Source: Thermoplasmata archaeon (GTDB lineage: Archaea > Thermoplasmatota > DAOVMN01). Taken from it: a stretch of DNA of 6,274 nt. The translations under genes and the position numbers were made by a program. The DNA lies in contig DAOVMN010000137.1 in NCBI GenBank assembly GCA_030630685.1, forward strand, positions 1-6,274. The letters are read 5' to 3'. The notes below the pieces were generated by a model. That model made no database searches, had not been told where the DNA came from, and saw only the letters and a list, made by a program, of their open reading frames with translations. Shown here in pieces: positions 1-5,199 of the stretch. Positions within the stretch are counted from its first letter, which is position 1. Every line of letters begins with the position of its first letter.

Positions 1-129
1 AAGACCATGAGAAATCCGACAGCATTCCTGAAGGAAGAATACGACGAGATCGTGAAAAAAGGGTTCGACTGGAAACCGCGCAACCTCCAGGGCCCCTCCA
101 GGCCGCCAGGAACCATCGAGTGGGAGTGA
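1..129 (+). CDS. 3' end of an unidentified protein gene (partial)
   Basis: Frame 1 is open from the window edge to a TGA at 127-129 and encodes the last 42 residues of a protein, ending in GTIEWE. The peptide has ordinary soluble-protein composition: an amphipathic charged stretch (FLKEEYDEIVKKGFDW) followed by a proline-rich tail. I do not recognise the family from this tail and assign no function. An in-frame ATG at 7 could in principle start a 40-residue protein, but no ribosome binding site is visible before it, so a truncated longer gene is more likely. The stop codon lies inside the GGAGTGA motif that serves argS, and only 7 nt separate the genes. This suggests one transcript and possible translational coupling. 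Confidence 0.7.
   Translation, partial: KTMRNPTAFLKEEYDEIVKKGFDWKPRNLQGPSRPPGTIEWE
123..129 (+). promoter_or_regulatory. Ribosome binding site of argS, overlapping the upstream stop codon
   Basis: GGAGTGA lies 7 nt before the ATG at 137 and contains the TGA of the preceding gene. The same heptamer precedes both surface-protein genes in this window, which supports it as the working SD. A second GGAG at 133-136 touches the ATG directly and is too close to serve. Confidence 0.6.
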
Positions 130-136
130 GCTGGAG

Positions 137-1876
137 ATGGACCCGCTTGAGCTGTTCAGGAATGAGACAGAATCCATCCTTGGAAGCATACTCGGGAAGA
201 AAGGGATCGATCACCGGCCTGAGTTCGGGGATGCCCCGAAAGGCCTTGGGGATGCGGCTTTTCCATGCTTCCCTTTGGCAAAGGTTCTCAAGATGGCACC
301 GGTGAAGATTGCAGAAGAGTTAGCTGAGGAATGCAAGGCCCATCTCCGGCGGAGTGATTTTAGGCTGATAGAGAAAGTGGAGGCCGCCAAGGGCTATCTT
401 AATTTCTATTACAATGAAAAGGAATTAATGAGATTGACCCTTCGGGCGATTGATGAGATGGGCAGAGATTACGGGAAGGGCAAGCAAAGAAAAGAACGGA
501 TAATCCTCGAACACACGAGCGCAAACCCGAACGGCCCCTTTCATGTGGGAAGGGCGCGGAACCCGATCATCGGGGATACCCTTGCACGGATTCTCAGGTT
601 TGCCGGCTGCGATATTGTTACGGAATATTATGTGAACGACATGGGGAAGCAGGCGGTTATCCTTGCCTGGGGGATCGATAACCTCAAAGGCAAGGTAGAG
701 AAGGGTAAAGGGAAGAACGATCACCGCCTCGTTCCATTCTATCAACGGGCCTCCGCTCTCATGAACGAGAATCCCGATGTGCTGGAGGAGATCAATGCCA
801 TGCTAAAGCGCTATGAAAAAGGGGACAGGAAGATCGGTAAAGAGGTACAGCATTACTGTTCCCTTATACTCGAAGGGATGAAGCACACGCTCAGGGAGAT
901 GAATATCCTGCTTGACAATTACGTGTTCGAATCCAGATACGTTTACAACAGGGATGTCACCGGAGTAATAGAGAAGCTCCGGCAATCAGACTACAGCAGG
1001 GAGGAGCATGGTGCATATTATCTGGAGCTCGAAGACTTCGGTATCCAGGGCAGGGAAACCAGGTTCTTCTACACGCGGAAAGACGGCACCTCCCTTTACA
1101 CCACGAGAGACCTGGCATACCATCTGGACAAACTTAGGCGAGGAGACAGGGTGATCGATGTCCTTGGAGAGGATCACAGGCTTCAGGCCCGGCAGCTCGC
1201 TATAGCCCTTGGTGAACTCGGGGAAGAGAAGAAACCCGAGGTGATATTCTACGCCTTCGTTTCCCTGCCAGAGGGCAAGATGTCCACGCGCAGGGGCAGG
1301 GTTGTGTACCTAGACAACCTCATCGAGGAGGCCCTTGAGAGAGCATACAAAGAGGTACACAAGAGAAGACCCGACCTTTCTGAGGAGGACAAAAGGCGTA
1401 TCGCGAAGATAGTTGGCATCGGCGCAATACGATACAATATCATTCGGGTGCAGATGGAGAAGAGCATGGTGTTCAGATGGGAGGAGGCCCTGAACTTCGA
1501 GGGAGATTCCGCCCCTTTCATACAGTACACCCACGCCCGCGCAAGCAGCATCCTGAGGAAGGCCGGTGATGAAGGTTCAGTTTTGAAGGAGGAGGCCGCA
1601 GGCTACCTTCTGGACCCCAATGAATTGGCCCTCATCCGGGCCTTAGCACGGTTCCCAGGGCTCGTCCAGGAATGCGCATATAGACTGAAGATCCATACGA
1701 TGGCCTCGTATCTAAGGGAGACTGCCCGGCTCTTCAACCAGTTCTATCGGGAGTGTCCGGTCCTGACGGCACCCGAGGGGGAAAGGGAGGCCAGGCTTTT
1801 GCTGGTTCGGGCGTTCAGGTCGGTTATTGCTACAGGGTTGGGCCTGTTGGGGATCGAGGCTCCGGAGTTCATGTGA
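137..1876 (+). CDS. argS: Arginyl-tRNA synthetase (ArgRS, EC 6.1.1.19)
   Basis: This cytoplasmic class I aminoacyl-tRNA synthetase charges tRNA-Arg with arginine using ATP. The 579-residue length fits the family. Visible parts are: an N-terminal additive domain (about residues 1-100, with a GYLNF motif near 86-90); the class I HIGH signature as HVGR (136-139) within an EHTSANPNGPFHVGRARN context; YYVNDMGKQ (164-172); RKDGTSLYTTRD (324-335) in the Rossmann catalytic domain; the KMSK-equivalent KMSTRRG (381-387); and a helical anticodon-binding (DALR-type) domain from about 460, with QYTHAR at 473-478. The C terminus LLGIEAPEFM matches the typical ArgRS end. The ATG at 137 is chosen because it gives the full N-terminal domain and has a GGAGTGA 7 nt upstream. 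The gene follows the partial upstream gene by 7 nt and is probably co-transcribed with it. It appears intact, and all key motifs are present. Confidence 0.97.
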   Translation: MDPLELFRNETESILGSILGKKGIDHRPEFGDAPKGLGDAAFPCFPLAKVLKMAPVKIAEELAEECKAHLRRSDFRLIEKVEAAKGYLNFYYNEKELMRLTLRAIDEMGRDYGKGKQRKERIILEHTSANPNGPFHVGRARNPIIGDTLARILRFAGCDIVTEYYVNDMGKQAVILAWGIDNLKGKVEKGKGKNDHRLVPFYQRASALMNENPDVLEEINAMLKRYEKGDRKIGKEVQHYCSLILEGMKHTLREMNILLDNYVFESRYVYNRDVTGVIEKLRQSDYSREEHGAYYLELEDFGIQGRETRFFYTRKDGTSLYTTRDLAYHLDKLRRGDRVIDVLGEDHRLQARQLAIALGELGEEKKPEVIFYAFVSLPEGKMSTRRGRVVYLDNLIEEALERAYKEVHKRRPDLSEEDKRRIAKIVGIGAIRYNIIRVQMEKSMVFRWEEALNFEGDSAPFIQYTHARASSILRKAGDEGSVLKEEAAGYLLDPNELALIRALARFPGLVQECAYRLKIHTMASYLRETARLFNQFYRECPVLTAPEGEREARLLLVRAFRSVIATGLGLLGIEAPEFM

Positions 1877-1904
1877 GAGAATGGTAACATTACAGCGGAA
1901 CTCC
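1864..1904 (+). repeat. Inverted repeat spanning the argS stop codon
   Basis: GGAGTTC (1864-1870, inside argS) is an exact inverted copy of GAACTCC (1898-1904), giving a 7-bp stem with a 27-nt loop that contains the stop codon. No T-run follows closely, so it is not a classical terminator. It could be a 3'-end hairpin of the argS mRNA. The long loop makes it only moderately convincing. Confidence 0.35.
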
Positions 1905-1945
1905 TAACATTGAAGATCCAATGCAGCAAAACCGACATCTTTATC

Positions 1946-1954
1946 TTTTAATAT
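1946..1954 (+). promoter_or_regulatory. Probable TATA box (box A) of the first surface-protein gene
   Basis: TTTTAATAT sits in an AT-rich patch of the 115-nt gap between argS and the surface gene, centred about 42 nt before the ATG at 1992. The second surface gene has a TATA-like box at nearly the same distance (about 41 nt). With the usual archaeal spacing, transcription would start near 1976, a few bases before the SD, giving a leader of roughly 15 nt. No clear BRE is visible. An alternative box is TTTATCTTTT just upstream. Confidence 0.45.
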
Positions 1955-1979
1955 CGAAATTGCGTCGCAGCCTAAAAAA

Positions 1980-1991
1980 GGAGTGAACTCC
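1980..1991 (+). promoter_or_regulatory. SD and self-complementary leader, first surface-protein gene
   Basis: GGAGTGA (1980-1986) lies 5 nt before the ATG at 1992 and decides the start. The in-frame GTG at 1983 falls inside the SD and has no SD of its own. The leader reads GGAGTGAACTCC, so the SD core GGAG can pair with CTCC across a TGAA loop, right up to the start codon. The same 12 bases precede the paralogous gene at 5188-5199. Confidence 0.7.
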
Positions 1992-4900
1992 ATGACCATA
2001 AGAAACCAATCAGGATTCACCTACATGCTGTTTGCAATGCTGCTACTGTCCACCCTGGGTACTATTCCCATTCTATCGGCAGGAGACAGCGGAGGGACTG
2101 ACGAGCATATCGAGATCGATGCTGCTGCCGGAAGCGGTAAATTTGCCTGGAATGAAACACATGGTTTTGTCCTTATGGAAGACGGGGAAAAGGTTAACGA
2201 GGAGTTTAATGTGACAATTTGTGAGAATGTGAAATGGAAGGATGAAAAATGGAGGCCCAGCGGTCATATATTTGGGAAACTTGAGGGAATTCACTGGAAT
2301 GACGACCCAGAGCCCTCTATAACAATATCAAAGGAGGACTTTGAGGCATATAAAGAGGATGATGATAAAATCACAGTTTATGTCCTTGGAGAATATGAAC
2401 ATCCAACGAAAGGGGAAAGACAGGCTTACAGGGATATACTCGTACAGAAGCCAAACCATGCCCCGGTTGCTGTTGCATGGGTGGCGGAGAAAGGAAACTG
2501 GACCTGGGTCAATCTCACTGCGACCATCAATGTTACATTCGTTGTAGAGGATGGGGATTCGATAACCCTCTGGTTCAATGGCTCTTATTCATGGGACCCG
2601 GATGAAGATGAAATCACGGAGTGGCATTGGGATTTTGACGAGGACGGGAATTTTGGACAAGGCCCCGGGGAACGTGGAGTGAATAAATCCAGAGTCTTTG
2701 CTGTAGGTAAGTCCTACGACCTGGGTCTCCTTGTTATAGATAAAAGAGGAAAGGATTCCAGAATTTTGGACTTTACCATACGGGTCGTTGCAAAAGGAGA
2801 AAATGGCGGCTCGGACGAGAATATCGAGGTGGAGGGAGCAGCTGGCGGCGGTGAATTTGCCTGGAATCAGATCCACGGCTTTGCCATCGTGGAAAACGGG
2901 GAAAAAGTTGACGAGATGTTCAATGTCACGATCTGTGAGAATCTGAAATGGGAGGACGAACAATGGAGGCCCTGCGATTTCATCTTTGGAGGCCTTATCG
3001 AGATCCGCTGGGATGATGACCCGGAACCGAGCATCACCGTATCTGAAACTGACTTTGAGAATTACAAGCAGGATAAAAAGAATCTCACAGTATATGTCTA
3101 TGGAGAATATGAAAATCAGACAATGGGATACAGATACGCTTACAGACAGATAACCATAACTCAACCCAATATCCCGCCGGTCCCGGTTGCCTGGGTGGCG
3201 GCTGAAGGGATCTGGAATTGGAGCAACCTCAGCGAGACCGATGAAGTTGCCTATATTCTGGAAGATGGGGATCAAATAACCCTCTGGTTCAATGCTTCAG
3301 ATTCCTGGGACCCGGATGGAGATAAGATCACCGCCTGGGAATGGGATTTTAACGGGGACGGGAATTTTGGGGATTCCTTCCAGGAACGCGGGGAGAATAA
3401 ATCCAGGGTGTTAAATGCCGGGAAATCCTATTCACTCGGTCTCATTGTCTATGATGCCGAAGGGATGGCTTCCCTGCAACCTCTTAATTTTACTATATGG
3501 GTTCTAGTAAAAGAAGAGTGCGGAGGCTCGGATAACGATATTGAAGTGTATGGAATGGCAGACGGAGGCGGTGAATTTGCCTGGAATGATATCCGTGGGT
3601 TTGTTATCTCGGAAGATGGATTGAAAATTAAGGAGGAGTTCAATGTTACGGTGTGTAAAGATATAAGTTGGGAAGATGGGGACTGGAGGCCCAGCGGTTT
3701 CATCTTCGGAGAACTCCATGGTATCCACTGGGATGAGCAGCCTGCGCCAAGAATCACCATATCAGAAGAGGATTTTGAGAATTACAAGCAGGATGAAAAG
3801 AATCTCACGGTTTACATCTATGGAGAGTATGAACATCCAACATTGGGACACAGATGTGCTTACGAACAGATACTCGTACAGAAGCCAAACCATGCCCCTA
3901 TAGCCGTGGCCTGGGTGGCAGAAGTCGGAAACTGGACGTGGGTCGATCTCAGCGAGAGCAGTAAACCAACGCTCATGAAAGATCCAAATAATGAACTCTT
4001 TAAACTCTGTTTCAATGCTTCTGAATCATGGGACCCGGATGGGGATAACATCTCCAGCTATGCCTGGGACCTCGATGGCGATGATCGATTTGGTCAATTT
4101 CATGATGAGAAAAAGATGAATGGAAGCGCATATTATGACGCAGGGACCTACCACCTGGGACTTATGGTGGGGGATGGAAACAAACACTCCCATATTCTGG
4201 ATTTCACTATCTATGTGATACACCCCATCCGTAAACCAGACTTAACTCCCATGAATATCTCCTGTGAAAACCAGGATCCCGGTAAACAGAATTATGATGT
4301 AGGTGATGCGATCATCATCAGTAGTTTAGTGAAGAATATCGGAAATAATGTAACCAAATCACCATTTGATGTCCTATTTGAGTACTCAAGAGATGATGGA
4401 GCCACCTACACCTACCTTGCGAATATTACGGTTCAGGATAATGTTTCCCCGAACGAGTTCAGAAATCTAACCTGGCTCTGGGACACAAACCTGGGGGAAC
4501 TCACTCCCGGGAATTATAGTATAAGGGTAACGGTGGATTCCAATGACGATATCAGGGAGGAATCTGAGGATAACAACACAAACACACTGATCATCCATCT
4601 GGAGGACAATATTTCCCCCACGATCACTATTACTTTCCCGGAGAATGGAGCAGTGGTGAACGGCACAATTGCCATTTCAGGAACGGCCTTGGACAATGTA
4701 GGGATCGTGAAAGTAGAGTATCGTATTCCCGGGAGCAACCAATGGAACCAGGCCAAGGGCAAAACAACCTGGTCCATCGAGTTCGATACCACACAGCTCG
4801 AAGATGGAGAATACACCATGGAGTTCCGTGCCTATGATGGAAAGCAGTATTCTGAAATTGAATCCCTGACCATCCATGTGAAAAATAATAAAGAGAGTGA

Positions 4901-5000
4901 TGAAGGCACAGGCTTTATTCCGGCGGCAGCGTGCCCGGTATTACTATCAATCCTATTATTTATCGCTCTCATCAAGAAAAAGAGACTGCGAAATACCTGA
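1992..5000 (+). CDS. Secreted, membrane-anchored modular surface protein (three novel-domain/PKD modules, CARDB, Ig-like)
   Basis: This 1002-residue protein is predicted to be exported and cell-surface attached. A Sec-type signal peptide (residues 1-30, hydrophobic core 11-28) probably ends at LSA. Three tandem modules follow, from about 34, 272 and 511. Each has a domain of about 120 residues that I do not recognise (invariant FNVT[IV]C, WDD-P-P-type and GEYE motifs), then a PKD-like domain of about 115 residues with SWDPDGD and WD-DGD-FG motifs. Next come a CARDB-like domain (about 748-872, PDLTPMNIS to EESEDNNTNT), a bacterial-Ig-like domain (about 873-965, ending in AYDGKQYSEIESLTIHV), and a transmembrane helix near 977-994 followed by KKKRLRNT. 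About 30 N-X-S/T sequons and high acidity fit a glycosylated envelope or adhesion protein. No enzyme motif is visible. The ATG start is set by the SD, and a GTG start at 1983 would add three residues. The gene has its own probable promoter and is followed by a tandem paralogue. The surface role is inferred from architecture. Confidence 0.93.
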   Translation: MTIRNQSGFTYMLFAMLLLSTLGTIPILSAGDSGGTDEHIEIDAAAGSGKFAWNETHGFVLMEDGEKVNEEFNVTICENVKWKDEKWRPSGHIFGKLEGIHWNDDPEPSITISKEDFEAYKEDDDKITVYVLGEYEHPTKGERQAYRDILVQKPNHAPVAVAWVAEKGNWTWVNLTATINVTFVVEDGDSITLWFNGSYSWDPDEDEITEWHWDFDEDGNFGQGPGERGVNKSRVFAVGKSYDLGLLVIDKRGKDSRILDFTIRVVAKGENGGSDENIEVEGAAGGGEFAWNQIHGFAIVENGEKVDEMFNVTICENLKWEDEQWRPCDFIFGGLIEIRWDDDPEPSITVSETDFENYKQDKKNLTVYVYGEYENQTMGYRYAYRQITITQPNIPPVPVAWVAAEGIWNWSNLSETDEVAYILEDGDQITLWFNASDSWDPDGDKITAWEWDFNGDGNFGDSFQERGENKSRVLNAGKSYSLGLIVYDAEGMASLQPLNFTIWVLVKEECGGSDNDIEVYGMADGGGEFAWNDIRGFVISEDGLKIKEEFNVTVCKDISWEDGDWRPSGFIFGELHGIHWDEQPAPRITISEEDFENYKQDEKNLTVYIYGEYEHPTLGHRCAYEQILVQKPNHAPIAVAWVAEVGNWTWVDLSESSKPTLMKDPNNELFKLCFNASESWDPDGDNISSYAWDLDGDDRFGQFHDEKKMNGSAYYDAGTYHLGLMVGDGNKHSHILDFTIYVIHPIRKPDLTPMNISCENQDPGKQNYDVGDAIIISSLVKNIGNNVTKSPFDVLFEYSRDDGATYTYLANITVQDNVSPNEFRNLTWLWDTNLGELTPGNYSIRVTVDSNDDIREESEDNNTNTLIIHLEDNISPTITITFPENGAVVNGTIAISGTALDNVGIVKVEYRIPGSNQWNQAKGKTTWSIEFDTTQLEDGEYTMEFRAYDGKQYSEIESLTIHVKNNKESDEGTGFIPAAACPVLLSILLFIALIKKKRLRNT
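2091..2804 (+). repeat. Coding module 1 (unrecognised domain + PKD-like)
   Basis: This 714-bp unit covers residues 34-271. It begins GGTDEHIEID and ends after the PKD strand LDFTIRVV. The unrecognised domain occupies about 34-153 and the PKD-like domain starts at PNHAP (154). It carries FNVTIC, the conserved sequon followed by the module's only cysteine. Its opening matches the first module of the downstream paralogue (SDEHIEID, WNETHGF) better than modules 2 or 3. Confidence 0.9.
2805..3521 (+). repeat. Coding module 2 (unrecognised domain + PKD-like)
   Basis: This 717-bp unit covers residues 272-510 and begins GGSDENIEVEG. The unrecognised domain is about 272-391 and the PKD-like domain starts at PNIPP (392). 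It is the most divergent of the three in the linker (ITITQPNIPP instead of the ILVQKPNHAP of modules 1 and 3) and has an extra cysteine in WRPCDF where the others have Ser or Gly. The stretch 3054-3088 is identical to module 3 at 34 of 35 bases. Confidence 0.9.
3522..4220 (+). repeat. Coding module 3 (unrecognised domain + PKD-like)
   Basis: This unit of about 699 bp covers residues 511-753 or slightly less, begins GGSDNDIEVYGMA and ends at FTIYVI before the CARDB domain. Its PKD-like domain starts at PNHAP (632) and is more divergent than the other two, with extra cysteines at GHRC and FKLC. It shares 29 identical bases with module 1 (3870-3898 with 2436-2464). About 95 of 101 bases match module 2 of the downstream paralogue. 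Confidence 0.88.
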
Positions 5001-5022
5001 GGTGGTAGGGCTGCCTCCTTTT
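4999..5022 (+). terminator. Possible weak terminator after the first surface gene
   Basis: GAGG (4999-5002) can pair with CCTC (5014-5017), and TTTT follows at 5019-5022. The stem is short and begins in the stop codon. Archaeal termination relies mainly on oligo-T runs, and this is the only such run just after the gene. Support is weak. Confidence 0.25.
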
Positions 5023-5026
5023 GTTA

Positions 5027-5088
5027 ATGCCTGGAGTTTCCCCAGGGCAACCGCCAATATTCCATTGCCTTGAAACTCTTCCAGGCAT
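5027..5088 (+). other. Long bulged intergenic hairpin (21 bp)
   Basis: Three stacked stems close on a 14-nt loop (5051-5064). ATGCCTGG (5027-5034) pairs with 5081-5088. AGTTTC (5035-5040) pairs with 5072-5077. AGGGCAA (5044-5050) pairs with 5065-5071. Of the 21 pairs, 20 are Watson-Crick and one is G-U. A CTT bulge (5078-5080) interrupts the right arm and a CCC bulge (5041-5043) the left arm. It lies wholly between the two surface genes, 27 nt after the first stop. It could be a 3'-UTR structure, a small RNA, a processing or termination signal, or the relic of a small inverted-repeat element. Sequence alone does not decide the strand. Confidence 0.6.
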
Positions 5089-5124
5089 GATGGAATCCGG
5101 CCAGTTTAAAATGCCATTTTACTT

Positions 5125-5155
5125 TAGGCACCGATCTCAATGAAACCGGTGCCTA
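5125..5155 (+). promoter_or_regulatory. 9-bp inverted repeat abutting the TATA box (candidate operator)
   Basis: TAGGCACCG (5125-5133) and CGGTGCCTA (5147-5155) are perfect inverted copies separated by 13 nt. The right arm runs into the TATA-like box at 5154-5161, a position where a bound dimeric regulator would affect TBP/TFB loading. No T-run follows, so a terminator is less likely. The first surface gene lacks this element. Confidence 0.5.
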
Positions 5156-5161
5156 TTTATA
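5154..5161 (+). promoter_or_regulatory. Probable TATA box of the second surface-protein gene
   Basis: TATTTATA is a good match to the archaeal box A and is centred about 41-42 nt before the TTG start at 5200, the same spacing as the box of the first surface gene. The predicted transcript start is near 5185, leaving a very short leader that still holds the SD. Confidence 0.55.
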
Positions 5162-5172
5162 CTAACAGTTAG
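5162..5172 (+). promoter_or_regulatory. 11-bp palindrome just downstream of the TATA box
   Basis: CTAACAGTTAG is a perfect 5-bp inverted repeat around a central A. It lies between the TATA-like box and the predicted transcript start. With the larger inverted repeat upstream it brackets the box. It could be a repressor site, but short palindromes also occur by chance. Confidence 0.3.
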
Positions 5173-5187
5173 ATTGATACCTGAAAA

Positions 5188-5199
5188 GGAGTGAACTCC
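5188..5199 (+). promoter_or_regulatory. SD and self-complementary leader, second surface-protein gene
   Basis: GGAGTGA (5188-5194) lies 5 nt before a TTG at 5200-5202, exactly where the first surface gene has ATG. The full GGAGTGAACTCC leader is identical in both genes, so the SD core can pair with CTCC beside the start codon. An in-frame GTG at 5191 lies inside the SD and is an unlikely start. Confidence 0.65.

Noticed and set aside
120..305. Plus-strand 61-codon frame starting at 120
   Set aside because: It overlaps the argS N-terminal domain in another frame and has no family features. argS is clearly the real gene.
1885..1911. Direct repeat TAACATT (1885-1891 and 1905-1911), 20 bp apart
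   Set aside because: Only seven AT-rich bases, well upstream of the probable TATA box and absent before the paralogue. It is too weak to call a regulatory site.
1983..1985. GTG as the start of the first surface gene (and GTG 5191 for the paralogue)
   Set aside because: Each GTG lies inside the SD itself with no SD upstream. The ATG or TTG nine bases later has correct spacing in both genes.
1992..2090. Type IV pilin-like leader (G-F-T after a charged N terminus) in the surface proteins
   Set aside because: There is no basic residue just before the Gly and no Glu at position +5. The length and a good LSA or ISA cleavage site fit a Sec signal peptide better.
2589..3275. Long minus-strand open frame of 228 codons opposite the surface gene
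   Set aside because: It lies antisense to well-supported coding modules. Similar antisense frames recur opposite each repeat copy, as expected from the repeated coding sequence, and no SD or family motif supports it.
5001..5199. Transposon or integrase remnant in the intergenic region between the duplicated genes
   Set aside because: Inverted repeats are present but there is no transposase fragment and no target-site duplication that I can see.
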